From: an uncultured Neomegalonema sp.
GTDB lineage: Bacteria; Pseudomonadota; Alphaproteobacteria; Rhodobacterales; Rhodobacteraceae
Reading direction: 5' to 3'
Assembly (NCBI GenBank): GCA_937927905.1
Contig: CALFWP010000100.1
Coordinates: 1 to 13,238 of the forward strand
Length of the DNA: 13,238 bases
Part shown: piece by piece, positions 7,186 to 13,238 of the stretch
Layout: every line of letters begins with the position of its first letter
Position numbering within the stretch: the first letter of the stretch is position 1
Translations under genes and position numbers: made by a program
The notes under the pieces: model-generated
The model's database searches: none
What the model saw: the letters and a program-made list of their open reading frames with translations, nothing else
What the model was told of the DNA's origin: nothing

Positions 7186-8013
7186 TTATCCGCGCAACCC
7201 GGCGAACCAGTCCAGTATATCGCGCGACCATCCTTTTGGCAGTCCGTGTCGGCCGGGATGTAGCATGAGAGTGATCGAACCAGATTTGCAATCACTCCAA
7301 TAGCGCCACCACCGCTCCCCTTTAATAGCTGAGCGCTCCGGTTGCCGTGCATCGCACCCGTTTACGGCACGAAGGATAAACAGTGATGCCCAGACATCGC
7401 CCTGAACAACGCGACCTCCCCTTAAAGAACGGCCTTCGAGCGGTACGGTTCTGTCCCCCCAGCCATGGGTGTGAAACAGATGTACGGGCCGTTCACAGGT
7501 TGTCGGCAGATCATCCCAGAATGCACCCGCCGCCGGTGCAAAGCCTGTGGCCAAATCCGGTGCAAAACAGGCAACGTCCCAGACCATGGACCCGCCGCGC
7601 GAAAAACCGCTCAGCAGAACCTGTGTTCTGTTAACTCCGAACCGGGTTTCGGCATCAGCCAGTACGTTGCGTAAAAATCCTATATCATCCCGGGCGAATA
7701 GGGTGCCGCGGGCACGCACCGACCAGTTTTTTTTAAAACGGGGGCGTTCCGGGTGAATGCCGTTCGGTGAAATAAAAGCATAACCGCGCCTGACCGCTTC
7801 AGCCGCCAGTCCGCCCTTTAAAGATGCTGCTCCATCCGAACCGGCGCCATGCAGATACATGACAGTGCCGATTGTCTTTCCGTTTCCGGGCAAGGCCATG
7901 TGGTACGTGCCGTTTTCCACAGTGCAAGCATTGCCGTGTCCACCGCACCGCTCCTGGGCTGACAGGGATACGGGCAGGGCGGATAGCATGACGGATAAAA
8001 CGAAAGCGCGCAT
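7186..8013 (-). CDS. Secreted alpha/beta hydrolase, polyhydroxybutyrate depolymerase-like esterase
   Basis: A 275-residue exported esterase-type protein. A signal peptide (MRAFVLSVMLSALPVSLSAQ) ends near residue 19-20 at an S-A-Q type cleavage site. The fold is shown by the oxyanion motif YLHGAGSDG (53-61), the nucleophile elbow G-F-S-R-G-G with Ser138, a likely acid Asp187 in GDRTVP, and a likely base His256 in HPGRHGLPKGW. Six cysteines (23, 30, 149, 173, 220, 242) fit three disulfides and agree with a periplasmic or secreted site. It resembles the LpqC/PHB-depolymerase group that also includes feruloyl and acetyl-xylan esterases; there is no substrate-binding or cellulose-binding domain, so the substrate is open. 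Start ATG has GAGG just upstream. It is separated from the OmpA-like gene by a terminator. Confidence 0.85.
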   Translation of the reverse strand: MRAFVLSVMLSALPVSLSAQERCGGHGNACTVENGTYHMALPGNGKTIGTVMYLHGAGSDGAASLKGGLAAEAVRRGYAFISPNGIHPERPRFKKNWSVRARGTLFARDDIGFLRNVLADAETRFGVNRTQVLLSGFSRGGSMVWDVACFAPDLATGFAPAAGAFWDDLPTTCERPVHLFHTHGWGDRTVPLEGRSLRGGRVVQGDVWASLFILRAVNGCDARQPERSAIKGERWWRYWSDCKSGSITLMLHPGRHGLPKGWSRDILDWFAGLRG

Positions 8014-8109
8014 GGGACCTCACCAGTGTTGCCGACCGGCAGAGTTTAACCGGTTGTGCCGGTACATGCTTTCACACAAGCGTGTTTTGCAGGTACAGCA
8101 GGTGCAAAA

Positions 8110-8115
8110 ATTATA
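8110..8115 (-). promoter_or_regulatory. Candidate -10 box for the hydrolase gene
   Basis: On the minus strand a perfect TATAAT lies downstream of the OmpA-like gene's terminator and about 97 bases before the hydrolase ATG. No good -35 hexamer is found 16-18 bases upstream (GAGCGC or similar), so the call is tentative. Its place between a terminator and the next gene argues for a promoter somewhere in this gap. Confidence 0.35.
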
Positions 8116-8151
8116 TCGGGGTGTTTTTTATTGCGCTCTTTCGCGAGCCGT

Positions 8152-8181
8152 AAAAAAGACCGCCCCGTTAGGGGGCGGCCT
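8152..8181 (-). terminator. Rho-independent terminator of the OmpA-like gene
   Basis: On the minus strand a GC-rich stem (AGGCCGCCCC pairing with GGGGCGGTCT, ten pairs including one G-U) closes a five-base loop and is followed at once by a run of T (8152-8157). It lies about 40 bases past the stop of the 1114-residue gene. The stem and T-run are both strong. Confidence 0.92.
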
Positions 8182-8222
8182 GAGTGTTATATCATAGCAA
8201 TATGCCCGTGGGCTTGCCGGAT

Positions 8223-11200
8223 TTATTCAGGAGTAAAGTCGAATTGTATCCGGCGGTTGCGGGCAAAGGCTTCGCGGCTTGTTCCCGGGTCTACAGGGCG
8301 GGTCGCGGCATAGGCCTCCGCTCTGATGCGGTTGGCGGGAACACCTCTGCTGATGAGGAAGTTCACCGCATTACCGGCCCGTGCTGCGGACAGTGCCCAG
8401 TTTGACGGGAACTGAACCGTGTTGATCGGATCCGCATCGGTGTGACCCTCGACAACTATAATGCCACGCGCATCAGGACGCTGATTGAGGAAGTTCACAA
8501 TCTCATCCGCCGCGCGTGTCAGTACCTGTTGGCCACCGGCAGACAGCGTCGCAGAGCCGACCGCAAAGGTCGTGCTGGAGCTGAGTGCGAAGGAGCCGTC
8601 GTCATTGATGACGGCGTCAGAGCCAAGAGCGCTGATCAGTCCTGTGCGCAAAGCGTCACTGTCTTCGCTGCTGATGACAGCAACCGGCGTAGGCGGTGCA
8701 GCAGCAAGCAGTGACAGTTCGTTTTGCAGGTCCTGATTTTCGATCCGCAGCTCGGCCATACGGCCTTGCATGGCACCAAGGCGCACTGCACGGGTTGCCT
8801 GGTCTTCTGTCAGGGCATTTAAACGGCCCTCGAGGTCTACATTGGCGTTCTGCAGGGCATTCGCTGTGTTCGACACGTCGCTCAGGCGGGCAATTGTGGC
8901 GTCCAGCTGTTCGCGTGTCGGCGCTTCGGAGAGCATTGTGCCGAAGCGTGTTGCTCTTTCTTCCGCACCGGCCAGAGCTTCACGGGTTTCTTCAAGCTCT
9001 GACTTCAGGGCACCCTGGCTTTCACCGGCATTTCTGCGCATTGCATTGATCTGGCGTTGCAGTGCCGCAATGCGGTTCAGGGATGAATCGACTTTTGCGG
9101 TTGCGCCGTCACGGTCTTCTTCCGCCGCACTTAATCTGCTGCGCAAGCCGTCCAGTTCTGACATGATTTCAGTTTTATCGCGGGTTGCTGCATTGAGCGA
9201 ACCGGTGCGGTTTTGCAGCTCGTCCGTTAGGGCGGCTACTTTTTCTTCCAGAACGACGATATCGGCATTCGCTGCTGTTGTGGCGGCATTAGCGGTATCC
9301 AGGTTGCCTTTGGTGTCGGCAAGTTGTGCTTCAAGACGGTCCCTGATGTTGCTGACCGTTGCAATTTCACCGTTGCGTTCCTGTAATTGGCCGGTGAGGT
9401 CATCAATTTGCGCCTGCAGTGAAGACACCTCGGATGCCGTGGCTGCAACGGTTGCCGTCGCTGTGCTCACCCCGGCTTTCAGACCGGCGATTTCCGCATC
9501 GCGGTCTGCGATAAGACCCTGCATATCCGATTGTGATTTGAGCGCTGCATCCAGATCGGACTTTGCCCCTTCCAGACCGGCTGTAAGTTCGGCAATTGTG
9601 CCGTCACGTTCGCTGACAACACCTTTCAGGTCTGTAAGTTCAGCGGTTAGTGCGTTGCGCTCACCAACGAGATCAGCGGCGGTATCCGCTGCATCTTTGG
9701 CAATGCCTTCAACCTTCGCGAGTTCGGACTTTACACCATCGAGTTCGGCGGTCAGTGCGATCCGTTCATTAACAAGATCACCGGCGGCATCCGCGGCGTC
9801 CTTGGCAATACCTTCGATCTCGGCCAGCTCGGATTGCAGTTCGGCCTGTGCGCCCTGTTCAGCGGTCAGGCTGCGTTCCAGCTCCTCATTCCTGGCGCGT
9901 TGCTCGGACAGGAGTGTTTGCAGTTCATCAGACCGTGCCGTGGCAGCTTCGATAGACCCTTTCAGTCCTTCGATTTCCGCCTGGCCTTCGGCTGCGGTTG
10001 CGTCAAGCGCGGCAATGCGTGCTGAAGCGGCTGCGGCACTTTCATCGATGTCAAAGCGGAGTTTCTCGATTGTCTCAACAAGGCCGTCACGCTCGATTTG
10101 CGTTTCGGTCAATGCCAGTTGAAGGCGGTTCACTTCACCTTCCGCCTGGGTTTTCTGATCACCGAGCAGGGAGAGCCTCTGCGCAGCCTCTTCGTTGGTG
10201 CGTTCATTGGCATCGGCTACAGCGGCTTCTGCAAGCGCGGTTTGTGCTGCAACTTCGTCCTGAGCGGCACTCAGCTCGGTGCGCAGGTTTTCGATGTCAA
10301 GAACCAGAGTGTTGCGCTCGCCTTCGTTTTCCGTCAATGCGGCCCGCAGAGCGTCGATCTCGCTCGTATCGTTTGCCGCGGCTTTGACATCCTCCAATGC
10401 GCCTGTAGTCTCGGCGAGTTCCACCTTCAGGCGGTCATTTTCATTGGTAAGGCGGGTAACAGCGTTATTGGCCTCTTCCAGTGCGTCCTGCGTCTCTTCA
10501 AGACCGGCAAGCTTTGCTTGTGTCTCGGCAAGGACATCCGCTCCTACGGTTTTATCCGCCTGGGTTTTCAGCAGGCCAAGTTCATCCGTCAGCGTGCTGT
10601 TTTGAACTTCCAGTTCCGCGCGTTCGTCCTCAAGGGCACGCAATTCGGTGCGGGCGGTCCGGATTTCTGCACGTGAATTGTCAAGCTCATCATTCAGAGC
10701 ATTGATTTCATCGGTCAGTGACGCGCGGGTGCGGCGTGAGGATTCCAGGCTGCGTGTCAGCGCTTCAAGAGAATTGTCACGGTCATTAAGCAAGAGCGAT
10801 GTACGTTCTTCATCAGTCCCGCCTGACAACAAAGATGCTGCCTCTGCCTCTTCCTGAGTGCTGATCGTATTTTGCGCCTCGTCAAGATTTGTGGCTGCCA
10901 GTGCAAGCTGATTTTGCAAATCAGCAAATTGCGCTTTGTCATCCTGATAGGCGGACATGATCGCATCACGCTCATCGGTAACTGCTGTCAGTTGAAGTCC
11001 GAGATCCTGAACCTGCGATTCCAGATCTGCGGTTTTGGCCGCACTCTCTTCGCGGACACCTGCCAGTTCGGTCTCCAGGCCTTGTATCTCTGTTGCCTGC
11101 TGTGCAATCCGACCTTCAAAGCCGGAGATTTTCAGCTGTGTGTTTTCAGCCGCAGCCTCAAGATCTGAAACCTGCGCTGCAAGTCCGTCTCTCTCGCCGG

Positions 11201-11567
11201 TAAGTTCTGTCAGCTTGGCACCGAGAGCGGAAACCTGTGCTGTCGCATCGTCACCTTCTGCGCCCAGATCAATCAGGTTACTGCGCACGGTTCCGACCAG
11301 TGAGTTTAAACTGTCCCGTTCTGCGGTAACCGCAGCCAGGTTGCCGGTGGTGTCGGACAAATTGCCCGAAAGCGTATCCCGTTCTCCGGTAAGTGCAGCA
11401 ACACTGTTTCTGAGTGAGTCGTTGCTCTGTTCAAGTTCTTCGATTTGTGCAATCCGTTTCGACCCGTCGGAACAGGTTGTCAGACCCACACCGCCAAACC
11501 CCAGCAGGAATACTCCGAAGAGCCCCCATAGGAACGGTTTACATTTCAATATGCTTCGGAAATCCAT
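8223..11567 (-). CDS. Very long coiled-coil protein with OmpA/MotB-type peptidoglycan-binding end
   Basis: An 1114-residue protein in three parts: a membrane anchor at about residues 12-29 after a basic N-terminus (R4, K8, K10), which predicts a cytoplasmic N-terminus and periplasmic remainder; a coiled coil from about 33 to 955, rich in Leu/Ala/Glu/Asp heptads with recurrent ERDxL and AEL phrases; and an OmpA C-terminal domain from about 985. The last part shows GHTDADPI (1041-1048) with Asp1044, NWALSAARA with Arg1063, and ARNRRIQFDF near the end; Asp and Arg at these places contact diaminopimelate in OmpA-family proteins, and the spacing is closest to MotB. L-T-T-C at residue 31 is a poor lipobox. 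The protein probably ties the inner membrane to the cell wall. GGAG precedes the start by 11 bases. It is transcribed alone, divergent from the exporter. Fine function is unknown. Confidence 0.88.
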   Translation of the reverse strand: MDFRSILKCKPFLWGLFGVFLLGFGGVGLTTCSDGSKRIAQIEELEQSNDSLRNSVAALTGERDTLSGNLSDTTGNLAAVTAERDSLNSLVGTVRSNLIDLGAEGDDATAQVSALGAKLTELTGERDGLAAQVSDLEAAAENTQLKISGFEGRIAQQATEIQGLETELAGVREESAAKTADLESQVQDLGLQLTAVTDERDAIMSAYQDDKAQFADLQNQLALAATNLDEAQNTISTQEEAEAASLLSGGTDEERTSLLLNDRDNSLEALTRSLESSRRTRASLTDEINALNDELDNSRAEIRTARTELRALEDERAELEVQNSTLTDELGLLKTQADKTVGADVLAETQAKLAGLEETQDALEEANNAVTRLTNENDRLKVELAETTGALEDVKAAANDTSEIDALRAALTENEGERNTLVLDIENLRTELSAAQDEVAAQTALAEAAVADANERTNEEAAQRLSLLGDQKTQAEGEVNRLQLALTETQIERDGLVETIEKLRFDIDESAAAASARIAALDATAAEGQAEIEGLKGSIEAATARSDELQTLLSEQRARNEELERSLTAEQGAQAELQSELAEIEGIAKDAADAAGDLVNERIALTAELDGVKSELAKVEGIAKDAADTAADLVGERNALTAELTDLKGVVSERDGTIAELTAGLEGAKSDLDAALKSQSDMQGLIADRDAEIAGLKAGVSTATATVAATASEVSSLQAQIDDLTGQLQERNGEIATVSNIRDRLEAQLADTKGNLDTANAATTAANADIVVLEEKVAALTDELQNRTGSLNAATRDKTEIMSELDGLRSRLSAAEEDRDGATAKVDSSLNRIAALQRQINAMRRNAGESQGALKSELEETREALAGAEERATRFGTMLSEAPTREQLDATIARLSDVSNTANALQNANVDLEGRLNALTEDQATRAVRLGAMQGRMAELRIENQDLQNELSLLAAAPPTPVAVISSEDSDALRTGLISALGSDAVINDDGSFALSSSTTFAVGSATLSAGGQQVLTRAADEIVNFLNQRPDARGIIVVEGHTDADPINTVQFPSNWALSAARAGNAVNFLISRGVPANRIRAEAYAATRPVDPGTSREAFARNRRIQFDFTPE
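9638..9847 (-). repeat. Two tandem 105-base repeats inside the coiled coil
   Basis: Matching landmarks recur exactly 105 bases apart: GTTC(A/G)GCGGT(T/C)AGTGCG at 9638 and 9743, and GGCAAT(G/A)CCTTC at 9699 and 9804. The encoded units share VEGIAKDAAD or IEGIAKDAAD followed by (T/A)A(A/G)DLV and ALTAEL. At 35 residues each unit equals exactly five heptads, so the copy kept the coiled-coil phase. Divergence between copies shows the duplication is not recent. Confidence 0.85.
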
Positions 11568-11606
11568 AGCGACTAAAGCTCCAGCTCAAAAGTACCCCCG
11601 TGGTGT

Positions 11607-11619
11607 ACGCAACTTGCGT
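11607..11619. promoter_or_regulatory. Palindromic operator candidate ACGCAA-C-TTGCGT
   Basis: A perfect 6+1+6 inverted repeat lies 40 bases before the OmpA-like gene and just downstream of its predicted transcription start (about 11624). That position would suit a repressor. The motif was not recognised as belonging to a known regulator. Confidence 0.4.
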
Positions 11620-11630
11620 TACCGACTGGA

Positions 11631-11659
11631 ATGCTATGGGATGATTGCACAGTGGACAA
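11631..11659 (-). promoter_or_regulatory. Sigma70-like promoter of the OmpA-like gene
   Basis: On the minus strand TTGTCC (11654-11659, four of six consensus bases) and TAGCAT (11631-11636, four of six) are separated by 17 bases. The predicted start is near 11624, about 57 bases before the ATG. It is the best-spaced promoter found toward this gene. Confidence 0.45.
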
Positions 11660-11675
11660 GAGGGCGAATTGCTTC

Positions 11676-11689
11676 TTGATGTATATCAA
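11676..11689. promoter_or_regulatory. FNR/FixK-type binding site
   Basis: TTGAT-GTAT-ATCAA is a perfect match to the TTGAT-N4-ATCAA site of FNR, FixK, Anr and FnrL regulators. It lies in the divergent region. Its centre is about 40 bases before the predicted exporter start point (a -10-like TATAGG at 11711), the classic activating position, and about 59 bases before the predicted start of the OmpA-like gene. Oxygen- or redox-dependent control of one or both genes is inferred. Confidence 0.6.
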
Positions 11690-11710
11690 AAAGAATTATG
11701 TGGTGCAGTG

Positions 11711-11716
11711 TATAGG
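11711..11716 (+). promoter_or_regulatory. Candidate -10 box for the exporter gene
   Basis: TATAGG matches four of six -10 bases. There is no good -35 hexamer; that position is occupied by the right half of the FNR-type box, as expected for an FNR-activated promoter. The leader to GTG 11803 would be about 80 bases. Confidence 0.35.
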
Positions 11717-11763
11717 TCTGGAAACAATAAATTCAAAATTCTTGTATATGTATGAATTGTTTG

Positions 11764-11778
11764 GTTAACAAAGTTAAC
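11764..11778. promoter_or_regulatory. Repeated GTTAAC motif before the exporter gene
   Basis: GTTAAC-AAA-GTTAAC: two self-complementary hexamers three bases apart, 24 bases before the exporter start. It has the form of an operator in the leader, but could also be chance in AT-rich sequence. Confidence 0.35.
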
Positions 11779-11802
11779 TTTTAAACTTAGGAAGCTGTGC
11801 GC

Positions 11803-12669
11803 GTGAAGCCGGTTGATTTTCTGATTGCGGCTGCCGTACCCGGGTTGTGGGGACTGGGTCTGGTGATCGCAAAACCTGTAATTGACGGATTTCCTCCTAT
11901 TTTGCTGATGTCGTTGCGTTTTACCGTTGCCGCCCTAATTCTGGTCTGGTTTGTGCCTGTTCCAAGGCGGTTTCTGGGCGGATTGGCCCTGATTGCACTC
12001 ATCGGCTCTTCTCTTCAGTATGGTTTTACATTCAACGGCTTACGGCGTCTTGATGCGGGTACAACGGCACTGATTGTACAGGTTGAGGTCGTGTTTCTTG
12101 TGCTGATTGCCGCTGCAGTTCTCGGCGAGCGACTCGGTTTGCGTAAGATTGCGGGCATGATCGTTGCCTTTGCAGGTCTGTTTGTCGTTTACGGCACTCC
12201 GCGTTTGCACGGGCAGGGAACCGGGGTCGCCATGGTGCTTGCCGGTGCCTTTTTATGGGCGGTCGGACAGGTGATGTTCCGTCGCCTTGGTCAGAGTCAT
12301 GATGAGCCGTTGTCGGGTATGACGGCGATTGCCTGGATTTCAGTGTTTTGTGCGCCGCAATTGTTTCTGATTTCGCTGACGCTGGAAGGTAACCCGGTCC
12401 CGGCTGTGCTGTCGGCTGATTGGACGGTCTGGGCGGCGGTGTTGTATCTCGGGGTGTGTATGACGGCACTGGCGTATTCGTGCTGGTATCATGTGTTGGG
12501 CAAGTACGAGGCGGGGACGGTCGGGCCGTTTTTACTGCTGACGCCGGTTGCCTCGGTTCTTGGCGGAGCGGTTTTTCTGGGTGAGTCTGTGACACGGGAA
12601 ATCCTGTTCGGCGGCGCGATCCTGATTGCCGGTGTTGCCCTTCTGGTGATTGAAAAGTCCGCGCGGTAA
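11803..12669 (+). CDS. EamA/DMT-family transporter (RhaT/YdcZ-type exporter)
   Basis: A 288-residue inner-membrane protein with about ten hydrophobic segments in two EamA repeats (about residues 5-135 and 145-283). Each repeat has the family's late glycine-glutamate motif: AAVLGERLGLRKIAGM in the first and GAVFLGESVTREILFGG in the second. Length and layout are normal for drug/metabolite exporters; the substrate (often an amino acid or other metabolite) cannot be read from the sequence. GTG at 11803 is preferred to the in-frame GTG at 11797 because AGGAAG (11789-11794) is eight bases before the former and only two before the latter. It is divergent from the OmpA-like gene and may share its FNR-type site. 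Confidence 0.88.
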   Translation: MKPVDFLIAAAVPGLWGLGLVIAKPVIDGFPPILLMSLRFTVAALILVWFVPVPRRFLGGLALIALIGSSLQYGFTFNGLRRLDAGTTALIVQVEVVFLVLIAAAVLGERLGLRKIAGMIVAFAGLFVVYGTPRLHGQGTGVAMVLAGAFLWAVGQVMFRRLGQSHDEPLSGMTAIAWISVFCAPQLFLISLTLEGNPVPAVLSADWTVWAAVLYLGVCMTALAYSCWYHVLGKYEAGTVGPFLLLTPVASVLGGAVFLGESVTREILFGGAILIAGVALLVIEKSAR

Positions 12670-12788
12670 GCGCCGGCGGACCGTTCTGTTGTCCGGAGCT
12701 GCGTATCCTGTGTTTCATAGGTGCTTCCAATCCTGCGGACAAAGCATTACATGCCTGCCAACAACAGATAATTTTAAGGATGCTCCTG

Positions 12789-13115
12789 ATGGACAGCATG
12801 AATGATCGCAAAAAAGCGTTTGAAAAGAAATTTGCCCATGATGCCGAAATGATCTTCAAGGCCGAAGCCCGCCGAAACCGGATGCTGGCCGGGTGGCTTG
12901 GTGAAAAATGGGGCATGTCGGATGATGAGGCCGAAAAATATGGTGTTGCTCTGATCGGTGCCGATCTGAAAGAAGCGGGCGATGATGACGTTATTCAAAA
13001 AGTCCTCTCCGATGCAAAAGAGCGTAATGCGTCGATTGACGAAGCGGAACTTCGCGCCAAGTCAGATGAATTGCTTACGGTTGCCAAGGCCGAGCTGATG
13101 GAAGGCGAAGAATAA
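12789..13115 (+). CDS. DUF1476 protein, F1FO-ATPase zeta-type inhibitor
   Basis: A 108-residue, highly charged helical protein. The N-terminal part MNDRKKAFEKKFAHDAEM followed by RRNRMLAGWLGEKWG (about residues 4-43) is the signature of DUF1476, the zeta subunit described in Paracoccus, which blocks ATP hydrolysis by F1 in Alphaproteobacteria. The rest (about 46-106) fits the remaining helices of its four-helix bundle. AAGGA (12776-12780) is eight bases before ATG 12789; an earlier in-frame ATG at 12780 overlaps the Shine-Dalgarno and is rejected. The gene follows the exporter by 119 bases with no clear terminator, and its stop overlaps the presumed start of the DUF2256 gene by one base. It is the best lineage marker in the window. 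Confidence 0.9.
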   Translation: MDSMNDRKKAFEKKFAHDAEMIFKAEARRNRMLAGWLGEKWGMSDDEAEKYGVALIGADLKEAGDDDVIQKVLSDAKERNASIDEAELRAKSDELLTVAKAELMEGEE

Positions 13116-13238
13116 TCGCAAAAAACGTTCGTAAGAACGATCTTCCTTCTAAAGATTGTGCGGTTTGTGGCCGCCCGTTTTCTTGGCGTAAGAAATGGGC
13201 GGCTGTATGGGACGACGTAAAATATTGCTCCGAAAAAT
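13115..13238 (+). CDS. DUF2256 zinc-ribbon protein, partial, with non-standard start
   Basis: The frame reads AKNVRKNDLPSKDCAVCGRP and then FSWRKKWAAVWDDVKYCSEK to the window end, a close fit to the DUF2256 family of roughly 50-residue proteins. The CxxC pair and the later YCS cysteine are part of its zinc-binding set; the last cysteine lies beyond the window. No ATG, GTG or TTG occurs in this frame after the stop at 13067. The best start is ATC at 13115, sharing its A with the TAA of the previous gene, where TAATG would be usual; ATA at 13112 is another option. Either a G-to-C base error or a rare ATC start is possible. The family's role is unknown. Confidence 0.8.
   Translation, partial: MAKNVRKNDLPSKDCAVCGRPFSWRKKWAAVWDDVKYCSEK

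Noticed and set aside
6935..7352. Two minus-strand frames of 114-118 codons covering the gap after the hydrolase
   Set aside because: Both start inside the hydrolase gene in the wrong frame and show no family features; the small lipoprotein frame explains the gap better.
8770..10122. 450-codon plus-strand frame opposite the coiled-coil gene
   Set aside because: It is Ser/Ala/Arg-rich simple sequence that mirrors the heptad codons of the opposite strand and has no motif or ribosome site.
12767..12772. GATAAT as a -10 box for the DUF1476 gene
   Set aside because: A start about seven bases downstream would leave no room for the AAGGA ribosome site, and no -35 hexamer fits.
12032..12916. Minus-strand 294-codon frame opposite the exporter
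   Set aside because: It is Pro/Arg/Gln-rich, lacks motifs and runs across two well-supported plus-strand genes.
1..13238. tRNA, rRNA, CRISPR array, insertion sequence or phage genes
   Set aside because: No cloverleaf, rRNA-like stretch, regularly spaced repeat array, transposase or phage structural gene was found; the 'virion core protein' label of the SPFH family is a historical name and does not indicate a virus.

Overview
The window is a join of two unrelated kinds of DNA. Positions 1 to about 3160 look like eukaryotic intergenic or promoter sequence: a 21-base poly-C end, many short tandem repeats (GAAA, CGTT, GAA, GCTT, TGCA), long purine and pyrimidine runs, homopolymer stretches and no convincing gene. 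From about 3160 to the end the sequence is dense bacterial DNA with long intact genes, Shine-Dalgarno sites, gene overlaps and a rho-independent terminator. The bacterial part fits an alphaproteobacterium, most likely Rhodobacterales: it carries a DUF1476 gene (the F1FO-ATPase zeta inhibitor typical of Alphaproteobacteria), a DUF2927 lipoprotein, and an XpaC/TelA/SPFH gene set. The join cuts an SPFH gene in half, so an assembly chimera (for example an alga or other eukaryote with its associated bacteria) is more likely than a real integration.

Layout of the bacterial part. Minus strand, read from high to low coordinates: a 43-residue putative lipoprotein (7044-6913), XpaC family membrane protein (6920-5970), TelA/YaaN family protein (5879-4668), DUF2927 lipoprotein (4661-3783) and the N-terminal half of an SPFH protein of the YdjI/'virion core protein' type (3605 to the join). 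These read as one operon, probably an envelope-stress module. Upstream of it, also on the minus strand, are a secreted alpha/beta hydrolase (8013-7186) and a 1114-residue protein with a membrane anchor, a very long coiled coil and an OmpA/MotB-type peptidoglycan-binding end (11567-8223), closed by a strong terminator at 8152-8181. On the plus strand are an EamA/DMT-family exporter (11803-12669), the zeta-type ATPase inhibitor (12789-13115) and the start of a DUF2256 zinc-ribbon protein that runs off the window.

The 235-base divergent region between the OmpA-like gene and the exporter is the best regulatory region: it holds a perfect FNR/FixK-type box (TTGAT-N4-ATCAA), a sigma70-like promoter toward the OmpA-like gene, a 13-base palindrome just past its predicted start point, and a repeated GTTAAC motif before the exporter. 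The most novel items are the small lipoprotein ORF that overlaps the xpaC start (ATGAGTAA), the envelope-stress cassette as a whole, and the DUF2256 gene that has no ATG, GTG or TTG start in this sequence.
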